Positions 1 to 13,680 of a stretch of 64,000 nt of DNA are shown here, piece by piece. The position numbers were made by a program, and so were the translations under genes. This DNA comes from Symbiodinium natans (taxonomy: Eukaryota > Sar > Dinophyceae > Suessiales > Symbiodiniaceae). Every line of letters begins with the position of its first letter. Within the stretch, counting starts at the first letter, position 1. Location of the stretch: positions 419,001 through 483,000 of the forward strand of contig CAJNDS010002260.1 of assembly GCA_905221605.1 (NCBI GenBank), written 5' to 3'. The notes beneath the pieces were generated by a model. That model worked only from the letters and a program-made list of their open reading frames with translations, was not told the DNA's origin and did not search any database.

Positions 1-2807
1 CGCAAGTATACAAAGAATGGCTGGGCAAGCAGACCATTGGCGCATCGTCTTCAGCTAAACGAGCGAGGAAATATAACACACGAAGCCTGACTCTGTCGAT
101 CGACATGCATTGCTGAAATGTAGTAGATCCACTAGGTTGAGTCAAGAGGATGTACTCATCAGTTGCCTTAGTAGATCCTCCAGAATAATCAGGAAAACTA
201 CACGAGAGCACATCGCCAGGCAAGTCTTGCGTTAGACTGCATCCGAGCCGGACACCGTCAGACTCAATCCACGTCGGATGTCCTGTCACAGTCCCTGGCA
301 ACAGCTGAAACCTGCGTGCTTCATGCCCAAACGCATACTTGATTCCATGGTATAATTCCAGCAAGCGTGGATGCACACACGCTGGCACATTAGTCGTTGC
401 TTGGAAAGCGTGTTGCACGCCGCGTCGATTAACGCGAAATGTATGCTGAACAATAGCGCAAGCCTGCGAGCAAAAGAAACCTAATCTTCCCTGTATCGCC
501 AGTTCGCGCCAAGGGCAGCTCTCCACTAAAGGCTTTCTGCATAAATTGCACACGCCACGCAAATTACTATAATAAATTGTATCTGCCGTCCACTCGCTAC
601 GAAACAAGCGAAGGAACTCTTCTTGAGAACGAGGCAAAGGTGTCGGAGTGCCATTAAGGGGCGGTAGTGCAAACTGCTGGTTTGCAGGCGACGTCATGAG
701 TAATCGCCCCAAGCATTGTGAAGGAAGCCATGCGATGTCATCGTTCTCTGCGAACACAAAGTCATTCACTTGGATTTCAAAGGACGAACCTGGAAGCTTA
801 GAGAAGCCAAACGCGATCTCCAAGAATAACCACAAACCATCCCAGCTTGGTCGCGGAAGAAACGGCACGACAACAGCTTGATCTAATCCATACTGCCCTA
901 TGATGAACAAACAATAACATAAATTGCCTTCGCGAACGGTAAGCTCAGGCACCGCCATGAAAAGTAGCGTCTTGATTTCATCTCCGGGGACTGCCGCGAG
1001 GATGTTGATTCTTCTAGTCGCATTGTCAAACGCATCCTGCATCACTTCGAACGGAATCTCATTCGGAAGTAATCGCATGATTGTGATACTACGATCCCAC
1101 AATCGATATAATCTCATGACTCGAGGAGACGAACCGGGCGTGTAGATCACCGGCGACTCCTCGAATATAGGGAAGAAATTGGTACTGCCACCAATATAAT
1201 CACCGAGCTGCATCACGCAATGCGGGCAGAGTCTCTCTGGGTGAAGTCGCTTGTGATCCTCGCAAATCCATGTATGACAAAGAGAACACATCCGCCAGTG
1301 CGGAGAGGAGAGATTATAGTCACGCTTGCAGATAGCACATCTGACGACTGCATGCACGTCGATCGGGGAAGGCACCGTTTGGATTTCCAGCGGAGCAGGT
1401 CGTTGTCTGCAAAATATCCACATGAAAACATGAGACAGCGGCTCAGCAGCAAGCGATTCTGTATCTCGAAGAGTCGCACTGGATACCCCCACATTATTCA
1501 AAGCGATGAAGAAATTTTTTTGATTCCAGCGAATACCAAAAGTGTTTCGCTGATTCAGAAGTGGTCTGTGCCGACTTGCGGACCGATGTAGAACTGGTGC
1601 TATATCATCAAGACCGAAAGACCATGCAATATCTTCCAAGCCAATGTTGTCGATTCTGCAATAAGAGCGTTTAGCTGTACTGCTTTCTTCCACACCAATA
1701 TATATTCCGCAAGTCTCGATAGGAATATGCACATTGAAGCATGCCATTCCCATTAGTGGAGCTTCAGACCGAAATCCAACCGTGTAAGTGCTTTCCTGTA
1801 AAAACACTGGAGTTGTATTCACGGTCCAACACAGGCGAGCATTGTAAGGAATTCTGGAGAACTGCGTAACCTGTGACAAGTTCACGCAAATAGCTCTAGC
1901 AGACGTAAGAAGTCTTGTCATAGTGCGAAACGTTGCTCCATCGTCTGGCCACAATTGATTAACATGAACTGTTCGATCCGTCCAGTTACTTGTACTTCTC
2001 ACAACGGCCAGCAAAGACTTGCAAGTGCAAGCTAATGCTTTCAAAAACTGCACATTGAAATAGAAGGCCGGTAATTGTTCGATTATCTCCGCGCACGGCA
2101 TTCCGTCTGTGGCACCACCTGTATAGTCTCCGAGGTGCTGGGTTTCTGAATATAAAAATAAATCACAGTCATTGTGATTTACTTCGCCACTGAAATGTTC
2201 TTCTGAAACTTCTTGTATATCGTTGTGTATTTCTTGCGATATAGACTTCAGCAGCAAGAAACTTCGTCTGACTTGGTAAATTTCCCTTTCCCACATTCGT
2301 TTTGACTTCTGTGTGTCAACCGGAGATGGCATCGACATCTTCACTCCAAATCGCCAACACGCACTGATCTGCAACGCGATGTTGGTCCATACTCGCAAGC
2401 GCTTGGTTGCACGAGAAACATCTGATAGTGACTCGCTGCGGATGACACCATTGAAGACTCGCTGCCCGGACAACATGCAATTGAGGGATACAAAGGGTGT
2501 CACATGGCTGGCCCTGAAGATAACGCTGTGAATATAGTGATTCCATGTACGTCCATCAATGTACATTGCGAACGGATCTGGTAAGGCATCCCATAGTGTC
2601 GAATCCGTGACCATCTCTTGTATGAATTTCATCGTGATGTCGTGTATCTGTTCAATTCGACAGCAGACAACATACTGGGAAATTGCAAATCTTAGAGGAT
2701 CCATATGATCTGTGTTGTCGAAACTGTCGGAACCCCCCAGGATGTCGCCGGTCTGCAGGCTCGAAGACACGCCGCAACGTGTCTCGGTTTCTGTTAATCC
2801 AGCCGAC
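1..2807 (-). CDS. Large F-box-like / zinc-finger protein, partial, intron-poor
   Basis: The minus strand is open without a stop from about 2827 down to base 1 (about 940 codons) and continues off the left edge. An AG|G acceptor at 2807 is the likely exon start; the first ATG is at 2704-2702. Numbering from that ATG, residues ~205-240 read EIIEQLPAFYF...ALACTCKSLLAVV...W, which is F-box-like. Residues ~456-496 carry CxxC-x13-CxxC-x4-C-x2-H-x3-H followed by CPHC, a RING/treble-clef-like zinc site. Residues ~719-749 have CNLC...FFCSQAC, like FCS/MYM zinc fingers. A short motif GDxxGG(S/A) recurs three times: near 2740 (upstream of the ATG, so the exon probably begins earlier), near 2123 and near 1196. 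Role is inferred only: an adaptor, perhaps a substrate receptor for ubiquitin ligation. One 2.8-kb exon contrasts with the finely split genes next door. Confidence 0.72.
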
Positions 2808-3601
2808 CTGGTTTGAGACAATAAAGTCTACCCGTTTGAAGTACTAAAAAAAATCGATTGCAGTTCTTCATTAGACGTTACTATACAGGTGAAACCACTA
2901 CTATAAATATCAGCTAACTCATAATAAATATATATTTAACTACTGAACTAAGCCGCACTTCGAGCATGCAACACGTCCACGCTGCGAGCGTCATCGTCCT
3001 CCCATTCTCGATTGGCCTTTGTGCGAATGCGAACATTGTGTTAAATTAAAAGTTTAAACGCTTGCAAGGTAAAAGACGAATTATAAATAAACATATTAGT
3101 TTTACGTAAAGAATGACTACAACTCGACTCAGTCTTTATTATCTTCACCAAGCAAAAACAAAGCATCTCTGAGTCTGCCTCCATGAATATGCATTCTGAA
3201 GGTTCATCTCGATGATCGCGGCCTCAGTACGCAATTGTTTACTAATATATGTTCTAAGATTCATTTTTTTTAGAAAACATGGTTTCGACGTGCATTATGT
3301 CTAGATTTTAAAAAAAAGAAAGTCATTGTCATTTGTAAGATACTTGTCACATTGATTTAAACAGGTATATATTGAAGGCTACTGGCTTGTGCACTACAAG
3401 CTTTTTTAAAGAAACATAAAATAATCGTGTTGGAAGTTCTTTATCTCGGAGAACATTAATCATGATTACTTGATGGAAACGATGCTGATATAAACTACAC
3501 AATCCTGATTAAAAAAAAACAGGCACAGCGTCGTTCTGATTGATTGATGTCTTCTGAAGCTCGTGCATCATCGCAGACCTTGTTCATCACTCTAACTTGA
3601 T
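2808..3601. other. AT-rich spacer between two minus-strand genes
   Basis: This stretch is AT-rich with several A/T homopolymers and no exon I can support. The minus-strand segment around 3530-3580 reads open for about 20 codons after an AG|G, but the intron it would require (29 bp) is too short, so I treat it as 3' flank of the gene ending at 3602. It probably holds the 3' end of one gene and the 5' region of the next. Confidence 0.5.
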
Positions 3602-5167
3602 TCATACTGGATTCTTGTCATTCCCACGTCCATCATGACAGACGAGTTGCTCCAAACCAGATCCAATAATGTCGCCGTCGTTGTTTCTCGGGGCATCATT
3701 ATCGTCTTCATCCGCGAGATCCTGCTATCTTGTCGTGTGCTGTGCTTAAAACTTTTTTTAGTATATTTAAGAACCTCGACGCGAAAGACGCGATCAGCCA
3801 CCGCTGGATTAATGTAAACTTGGCGATCTTCAGGAGAAATGAAGAAAGGCACCTGACAGAAATTCATAACATTTATCTAATGTCTGCGATATTAGTCTGT
3901 GAAAATCTCGCCTTGAGGTCCGGGGCAAGAAACGCTCGTCTCCATGTGTGTCGGCGATGAGTCAAGTTCACGCTGTATTCTTGGCCGATCACTTGAACCG
4001 CAATGAAATGGTTCATTGCAGCGATAATATACTTGCCTTCTCCTGAAATAATTCTGTCCGGAATCCACACCAAACTTTTCCTTAGCTTAAATGATTAAAT
4101 GTTTTTTATTCTTCAGTGGGTGCTTTTTAGTTGAAGCGAAGACACTGGAATGGCCGCAGCATACTGTTGCCGTCTTGGAGAGCCGACAGAGGACCGTCGC
4201 GCTCGTACGTCGCTTTGATTCCGTGCGCACGAAAGCAGTTGATCAAGCATACATTCTCGAAGAATGTCTTGCCTTATGTTGTCAGATCGTTTTTTTTATT
4301 CATTATACAGTACAAAAAAAAAGGACATCAAGTATTATTTAAAGGCTGCCCAGCTGCGCTGATGCTGTCGCACAACGCTATCTGACAGCACAACATCTGT
4401 AATTTAGATATTTTGTGTTGTGCTTATGCATATATGATATAAATATATTAGGCAAATAAGTGCCTCGACGTCGACGCCGAGGAATGTTGTGCCGAACGTA
4501 GTAGGAGTTACGTCCTGTCTGCTATGGATGTCTACATTGTTATACAATTAAAAAACAAATGTATTCGTTTCTGAGACACTGAATCTGCTGAAGTCCTTTG
4601 CGCGCGAAGCCTTTGTACCAAGCTGACCGGGACAATGTCGACCAAGAATGCGACTCCTGCAAATGTACAAATCAGATGCTTAATTATTACGAAGCCAGGC
4701 TACGTCGCCTTCGCCGTTGTGCATTGCTTTGTGCTGCGCATACGTGCGAATATCTGTTTCGCCACAGCATCGCCTGAGAAAACTTATAGCATGACACGTT
4801 CAAAACAATCTAAATGAAATATATATTGCAGAAAAGGAGCAAAGACTCATTTCCAGATCACAGGTCAGGATAGACTTCTTCTTGAGGCAAAACCCGATGG
4901 AGTTCCCTGCACGTACGAAGATCAAAACATTATACAAAGAGAGTAAATAGAAGCCAGGCCACACTCATCGCGGCCATCATACCAGTTGAAATTCTTGTCG
5001 TTTATGTCTGGATCCATCATATCGTCATGCCTTGCAGCATATAGTCGATAACATGTCATGCTTAAAGTTATTTGAAATAGGTGACAAAGCTCAACACTAT
5101 ACAAGAATTTACGTTTTAAGACCTGCACGTCCAGAGAATGGCACAGTTTTCGTCCGCTGCATTTGAC
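3602..5167 (-). CDS. Multi-exon gene with papain-like Cys/His/Asn protein
   Basis: Exons (high to low): 5167-5123, 5030-4960, 4906-4862, 4773-4709, 4656-4611, 4272-4146, 4080-3912, 3852-3775, 3721-3602 with stop TGA. All have AG|G acceptors. Donors are GT or GC; AAG|GC occurs at 4709, 4611 and 3912. Phases agree through the chain. Exon 6 has FENVCLINCFRAHG and exon 7 has KYIIAAMNHFIAVQVIGQEY; the Cys-to-His distance is about 58 residues, and an Asn follows the His by 14. This layout fits papain-fold cysteine peptidases (NlpC, Josephin or OTU-like), but I cannot assign a family. The C-terminus is acidic (DLADEDDNDAP) and ends GRGNDKNPV. The true first exon is not found; a candidate lies at 5232-5281. 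Peptidase activity is inference; the exon chain is the stronger claim. Confidence 0.7.
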
Positions 5168-5544
5168 CTTAAAATTAAAACATGCATCCGTCAAACACAT
5201 TAATATGGTCTAGAAGTATACTCAAGCCGTTACTCCATCTGGATCAACTTCTCGATGCTCTGGTTAACCACATAGGTTGACCTTGGAGCATACTTCTAAA
5301 AAAAGTGACGGTGTATAAACTTCTAAGTTTAGTATATTAAGCAAGCTGCTGAAATAGACGCCAGTGATAAATGCCTGCAATCCTCGGCTGCTAGAAATTG
5401 CACTAGAAGCAAAAGTGTGCGCGCACAGCAAAGCAGTACAAACTAAGGTAGCAACTCCACGTTCAGAAGACGCTGCATCTGAACGAAATCATTTGCATGA
5501 TACCTCGCAGATTTATTAACATATGATTGCCTTCATTTTTATTA
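5168..5544 (-). other. Gene boundary region with one candidate exon
   Basis: Between the stop of the upstream gene (5545) and the first firm exon of the next, the minus strand has an AG|G at 5281. It opens a short frame (STYVVNQSIEKLIQME) that meets TAA at 5232-5230. It could be an early exon of the Cys/His gene if a GA donor is used before the stop, or an orphan. The rest is AT-rich with no coding sign. Confidence 0.35.
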
Positions 5545-8039
5545 TTACAAATCTGACAGCATATGTTCAAGATACGGTTGAAGGTCATCATGGACGTCAG
5601 CGCCGATGCCCTCGTGAACCGACATGATGTTCTTCTTGTGCGTCCTGCAAAAGAAAGGAATGGATAAAGAAACTTACCTTAACCAATTTAATCATGTATG
5701 TCACTCCTCGTCAGGCGTCCATCAGAATCGACGAACCCTATACAGAACATGACATGTCATTGTCGCAAATCTGCAATATATTAATTGACGTAAGATGCCA
5801 ACAGCTTCTTGCGCGACGACGGCGTCCGTCTTGCTGTGTCCTGATATAGTCTAAAGTTTGTATACACAAAATAGAATAAGTACAATAACAATATTTAACA
5901 TCAGGCCGGTACATGTCGTTGGCTTCGCAATCGATTGCCCTGTGCTGAGGAGTATACCTTGAAAAAGCAACAATATAAATAAGTTATCATTTCTATTGTT
6001 AATTTACTTTTATAAATCTGGCAAAACATAAAGCTCGGGTACCCTTTCAAAAACTCTGCGGGTGTGATCACGGCGTCAGACGTCCTCAGCACACTCATAC
6101 ACAGAATAAACACATATTATTTTGTCAGAAGCTGTTGTATGTGTTCAGTCAAGGCACACGTCGGTTCGCCAGCGAGGGACACGCACCGCAGGTCCTCTTT
6201 GTTTTTTTTTATTTGTTTTTTTATAATATTATATTTTTGCTGAGCGGCGACTCGTAGAAGATGAGAAGGTCGGCGGCTCGGAGTCACTGCTCAACCTTAT
6301 CTTTATTCTGGAGACAAGATTTTAAAAAGAAATAAGTAACACAGCTTAGACGCCCATCTTCATCCATCAACCACCGCATTTTTGACCAGCGCATAGTCGA
6401 AGACCTTGGAGTTAAGTTTTTATGCAAGGAGCCGCACGTGTATACGTTTGTCACATTAAAAGCTTTTGTGCTTCCGAAAGACATATGCTTCTCAATGCAC
6501 CTGAGCACACTCCACATGCTCTGATAGCTTGTCCCTTGTTTGTATTAAACCTTCGCTATGTCTGCCTGAGGTCTGAACGCAGTCGTATAAGCCTCAGCTC
6601 CACCAAAAACAATAGTACACTGGTCGCGTGAAAATTCATCCAAGTATCCTTGTACGAATTTCGTTGATTTGGCGCAAGCTGCTTGAGCTTAAACATTGCG
6701 AGCAAGTAACAGAAAATACTTTCGCTATTACCCCAGACGGTTAGCGTCACATACGATGCTCTTGAGCTTGATTTAGGAGCAGACGGCTTCTGTCTTTTTC
6801 TGCGATGGACTAGTTCATGTGCGCAAGATGTCGGGAGACGCCGTGCGAGTCACCTCAGATCCATAACACATGAAAGGATTCTGTAGCATACATGAGTCGT
6901 TCACAAGCTAGAGTGTGTCACTGTTACATACTAATGAAAATAAAAATAAAGAAACTGATTTTTTGACTACATATGTATTTTATTCACTTCTACTACATTT
7001 CCCACAGGAACCCGACGAGTCTGAGCTTGTTGCGCCAAAGTTCATGACGAGAAGAGATATTCCTGCAGCAGTATTTATACTTCTCGCTAACTCCCACAAA
7101 GCACGCGTCCTTCGTCTCAAGTATGCCGCCGTCGTAGATTTGACGACCTCCGCACGAGCTTCATTAGCACTTCTAAACAACACAACACTGTTAAGTCGGG
7201 CTGCGTTGGGTGCATTCGACTTGCTTCCAGCCGTACGCAGAAGCCGCAGATGAACCTTACTATGAGCTCGTAGCTGTGACTTGCTTGTAAAGTTACATAA
7301 GCAAGCACTTAAGTGTACTAAAAAGATCTGAGGCATCATCATGGACTGGGCGAAGGCACTTCGCCCTGGAGCGCCCTGCATTACACGAATGAAAATAAGA
7401 GAGTGCGCGTTCAGTCAGAGTCTTCTGCACTGCCTTCATCACACCGTCAGACCGTGGCACACGGCGGGTGCATTTCTCGCAGGTCGTGAGGACGTCGGCG
7501 TGGTTAAGTTGATGCCTTACACAAATGAGCATCTGAAAAGCATTAATTACACTTGTTTATTAAAACTACACTCTTAAGCGAATGACCAGAGCTCCTTGAG
7601 CTCGCGGTACGACTGCACAACGGTCACCTGGCGACACTCAGACATAGTTTTAAATATAAATATACGATGATATTGGTTGCCATTGGCCTTTGTTTCACCG
7701 AAAGTGACCTTCTTGTCCTTCTTCTTCAGGACCGGCTTGACCTGCAACGTATACGGTTACTACTGTATGTAAGCAGCAAAGTACGCATCGCCTCCGGAGT
7801 CGCAGAAGAAGCCGCCTCGCCGACAAATGAATCTTTAAAAAAAAACGGCAGGTGAATTTATTCGGCGCCTTCTCTCCGTCTCGAAGACGTTTCTGGAATT
7901 CCTAGGCCATGTACTATCTAACTTAATATATATACATATGCTCATATACATATACAATTATCAGGCAAACTAAGAGCGTGGCCATCGCCCGGACATTTTT
8001 GCTCCATTTGGTGTGCGGGGACGGCTTGTTCTTGCCCAT
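5545..8039 (-). CDS. Cys-rich multi-exon protein of unknown function
   Basis: Exons I can place: 8039-7971 (ATG, MGKNKPSPHTKWSKN), 7901-7869, 7741-7688, 7627-7587, 7515-7434, 7375-7341, a start at 7255, 7147-6997, 6648-6551, a start at 6404, 6084-6043, 5957 onward, 5840-5790, 5737-5707, and terminal 5644-5545 ending DLQPYLEHMLSDL then TAA TAA. Donors at 7869, 7688 and 7434 are all AAG|GC; 5707 looks like a GA donor. Recognisable pieces are a basic KKKDKKVTFGE segment, a CEKC motif and a CGFC motif that may form one zinc site, a CC pair in YKYCCRN, and an EF-hand-like DSDGRLTR near the end. No family recognised. The 5' half (to 7434) and 3' half (from 6084) have consistent phases; the join between 7341 and 6084 is uncertain, so this might be two genes. 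Confidence 0.62.
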
Positions 8040-8055
8040 TTTCCCTGCAGAGAAA
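8040..8055 (-). promoter_or_regulatory. Likely leader-splice acceptor just upstream of start codon
   Basis: On the minus strand a pyrimidine-rich run ends in CTGCAG|GG only five bases before the ATG at 8039. Dinoflagellate mRNAs receive a trans-spliced leader, so an AG acceptor this near the start is what such a site would look like. A similar arrangement (CCTAG|G shortly before ATG) occurs at 21050. No leader gene is present in the window. Confidence 0.4.
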
Positions 8056-8775
8056 AGGTGGAGTAGGTACATTCATTATGCATTAGCTAAGCAGAACAAA
8101 GAGACAAGCCTTCGGCGTATAGGAGAACCGCGCGGAAAATAATTACGAGATCGTCTTGAGCATAAAGCTCATGATTCATGCATTCGCTCTTGACATACCA
8201 TCTAGACTGTGCACATAAACGGATGACGTAACACATTTAAACACTTCAGGAGAGACAACCTTCATCCACATGCAAAGCACAGAGCTTGTTCTAATCTGCT
8301 CGATATTATGAACTTCCTAACGGCTTTTAGTCTCAAAGTTCAGAGCATTCTAAATTCTGAACATGAAAACTTCAACTTTAAATCCTAAACCCTACACCTC
8401 AAACCTTAAGCACTAAACCATACCTTTAAAAATATATTCTCTTTTGTTTATGTTTTGAGCAATATCTGAAGTAAAGAATCATTGCATTTACCTCACGTAC
8501 TGACATAAGCATATTTTGTATTTCTCACTGCTTAAAGGTTTAAAGTTTAGGGTTCAAGGTTCAAGGCGGTGGCTTTAAGGCTGGAGGTCTAGGTGTGAAA
8601 GAGTTCAAGCAAGCTACACCTCAGAGAAAACATGACTGTCTGGAAGTGAGAGCACACAAAGCCTTTTCCACACCTTCTGAAAATCCTCACGCCGGCTTCC
8701 ATTCGGGCGTTCCCGCACCTTACAGGCAAGGGTTAGCTTGTAGTTGAACACGTGATTTGTGCGGCCATAAAAAAA
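8056..8775. other. Spacer at the head of the divergent region
   Basis: AT-rich sequence with no exon I can support. It contains the leftmost telomere-like remnants: degenerate CCCTAAA forms at about 8375-8425 and TTTAGGG forms at about 8533-8570. The left gene block therefore belongs to the same repeat landscape as the right side. Confidence 0.5.
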
Positions 8776-10735
<1,960 letters not shown>

Positions 10736-11200
10736 AGTTAACCTTTTCCTGTAAAATTCAACACACAGTGCTGTAAATATAATATGAAAACCATCACACA
10801 AACAAATATAAACTCTATAGCATTAGACACAGTGGACCGATAACAGTCCCACCGTGTCTAGATATGGAGTTGGCGAGATATATTGAAACAAAGAATGGGG
10901 GGAGACGGCGGACCGATAACAGTACCACCGTGTTCGGGGACCGATGTCAGTACCCCGCTTTCCCGAAGGCCGATAGCAGCACTCCGAGTTAATGCACAAC
11001 GGTGAGAAAGCATTATTATAATTATTGCCTCTATGACTATATTATTGAAAATGCTCTTTATACTACCTTTCATTTGTTATTGATGTCAGATTAAATCATG
11101 TTCCGGTCTGTAGGAGATGTTACTCCTAGATGCCTTGAACCCTGACCTGTACCGATGATATCTTGGTTGTTGCGTGGAAGCATCTTACGAAAGACGCACA
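10736..11200. repeat. Spacer with diverged GGACCGATAACAG direct repeats
   Basis: Copies start near 10833 and 10911, with two more decayed ones near 10938 and 10967, each followed by a variant of TCCCACCGTGT. The rest is low-copy AT-rich sequence. No gene seen. Confidence 0.6.
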
Positions 11201-11330
11201 ACCATCTTCTCCTTAAAAACCCTGAACCCTGAACCCCAAACCCTAAACCTTATAGTCACTCTTCTGAGTGTGTCCGTTCGCGGCAGCATTACCTCTGAGG
11301 CTTCCAATCCTGCCATTAAGGTTTAGGGTT

Positions 11331-11840
11331 TAAGGCTTCGGGTTTAGAGTTTAGGGTCTTGAACAACTTAGCTTCGAAACCCTAAACCCTATCCCCTTGA
11401 CTAGAAATAAAGTCAGTGGACCCTTCGCTTGCGCAAGCCATCAGCTCAGCCTCTAAAAGGCAAGCTTCGGCCGATGCCAAAACCGAAGAACCACAACTCA
11501 GTAATGAGATGTGTTCATGTCCCGATTTAAGGTTTAGGGTTTAGGGTTGAAGGTTTAAGGTTTAGGGTTTAGGGTTTAAGGTTTAGGGTTTAGGGTTTAG
11601 GGCTAGGGCTAAGGGGTTTGGGGTTTAAGGCTTCGGGTTTAGAGTTTAGGGTCTTGAACAACTTAGCTTCGAAACCCTAAACCCTATCCCCTTGACTAGA
11701 AAAAAAAGTCAGTGGACCCTTCGCTTGCGCAAGCCATCAGCTCAGCCTCTAAAAGGCAAGCTTCGGCCGATGTCAAAACCGAATAACCACAACTCAGTAA
11801 TGAGATGTGTTCATGTCCCGATTTAAGGTTTAGGGTTTAG
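11331..11840. repeat. Tandem duplication, ~215 bp, inside telomere-like DNA
   Basis: The segment 11331-11545 is repeated at 11626-11840 with only a few differences (for example GATGCC versus GATGTC and GAAGAACC versus GAATAACC). Each copy carries TTTAGGG repeats at its edges and CCCTAAA in the middle, so every unit is itself part inverted. High identity points to a recent duplication. Confidence 0.9.
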
Positions 11841-12049
11841 GGTTTAAGGTTTAGGGTTTAGGGTTTAGGGTTTAGGGTTTAAGGTTTAGGGTTTAAGGTT
11901 TAGGGTTTAGGGCTAGGGCTAAGGGTTTAGGATCCAAGAAATAGAAGCCCAGACACCTAGAACTGTAAACCCCGCATAGCGCTAAGCTGAAAACCTACAT
12001 ATAGTCATATACACTCTTTTAATATTTAGGAAGCAAACAAATTTAAATA

Positions 12050-13680
12050 ATTAAAATAACTAAATTATTCGAATTAATTGAATTCTGGTGCCTCCTCAAG
12101 AATTTACATAATTCTATGATTTTAATTTCTTTAATATTGTAGCCTTAGCCAGACAATTTAAAAAATTTAATCAAATAATTCAATTAATTGAATTATTTGT
12201 ATTCTGGGAGAGGCCCCAGAATTCAATTAATTCAATTAATTGAATTATTTGAATTCTGGGGCCTCCCCCAGAATTCAATTAATTCAATTAATTGAATTAT
12301 TTGAATTCTAGGGGAGGCCCCAGAATTCAATTAATTCAATTATTTTAATTCCTTTGATCCCGGGCCTCAGCCAAACCATTTTAATTCAATTAATTCAATT
12401 AATTCAATTAATTCAATTAATTCAATTAATTCAATTAATTCAATTAATTCAATTAATTCAATTAATTCAATTAATTCAATTAATTAAATTATTTGTATTC
12501 TGGGGGAGGCCCCAGAATTCAATTAATTCAATTAATTTAATTAATTGTATTCTGGGAGAGGCCCCAGAATTCAATTAATTCAATTAATTTAATTAATTGT
12601 ATTCTGGGAGATGCCCCAGAATTCAATTAATTCAACTAATTGAATTATTTGAATTCTGGGGGAGGCCCCAGAATTCAATTAATTTAATTAATTGAATTAA
12701 TTAAATTAATTGAATTAATTGAATTATTCAATTGGTCTGGCTCAGGGCCAGAGATTCAAAGAATTCAATTAATTGAATTAATTGAATTCTGGGGGAGGCC
12801 CCAGAATTCAATTAATTCAATTATTTTAATTTCTTTGATCCCGGGCCTCAGCCAAACCATTAAAATAATTCAATTAATTCAATTAATTCAATTAATTCAA
12901 TTAATTAAATTATTTGTATTCTGGGGGAGGCCCCAGAATTCAATTAATTCAATTAATTTAATTAATTGTATTCTGGGAGAGGCCCCAGAATTCAATTAAT
13001 TCAATTAATTGAATTATTTGAATTCTGGGGGAGGCCCCAGAATTCAATTAATTCAATTAATTGAATTAATTGAATAATTGAATTAATTGAATTATTCAAT
13101 TGGTCTGGCTCAGGGCCAGAGATTCAAAGAATTCAATTAATTGAATTAATTGAATTCTGGGGGTGGCCCCAGAATTCAATTAATTCAATTATTTTAATTC
13201 CTTTGATCCCGGGCCTCAGCCAAACCATTTAAATAATTCAATTAATTCAATTAATTCAATTATTTCAATTAATTAAATTATTTGTATTCTGGGGGAGGCC
13301 CCAGAATTCAATTAATTCAATTAATTTAATTAATTGTATTCTGGGAGAGGCCCCAGAATTCAATTAATTCAATTAATTGAATTATTTGAATTCTGGGGGA
13401 GGCCCCAGAATTCAATTAATTCAATTAATTGAATTAATTGAATTAATTGAATTAATTGAATTATTCAATTGGTCTGGCTCAAGGTCAGAGATTCAAAGAA
13501 TTGAATTAATTGAATTAATTGAATTCTGGGGGGGGGCCCCAGAATTCAAATAATTCAATTAATTGAATTAATTGAATTCTGGGGCCCCCCCAGAATACAA
13601 TTAATTCAATTAATTAAATTATTTGAATTCTGGATATCCCCCAAGAATTCAATTAATTCAATTGATTCAATTATTTAAAT
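12050..13680. repeat. AATT satellite with palindromic EcoRI-ended hairpins
   Basis: The array is ATTCAATTA-type sequence interrupted about 17 times by a near-perfect palindrome, GAATTCTGGGG, a short loop, then CCCCAGAATTC. A longer unit including GATCCCGGGCCTCAGCC (near 12356, 12838, 13207) and GGTCTGGCTCAGGGCC (near 12733, 13100, 13469) gives a higher-order period of about 367-369 bp. No coding sense. Confidence 0.93.

Noticed and set aside
6980-7381. C2H2-like zinc finger (CLCNFTSKSQLRAHSKVH) in a 133-codon minus frame
   Set aside because: Cys spacing is one residue instead of two or four, and the segment falls in what the AG|G chain treats as an intron (7340-7256).
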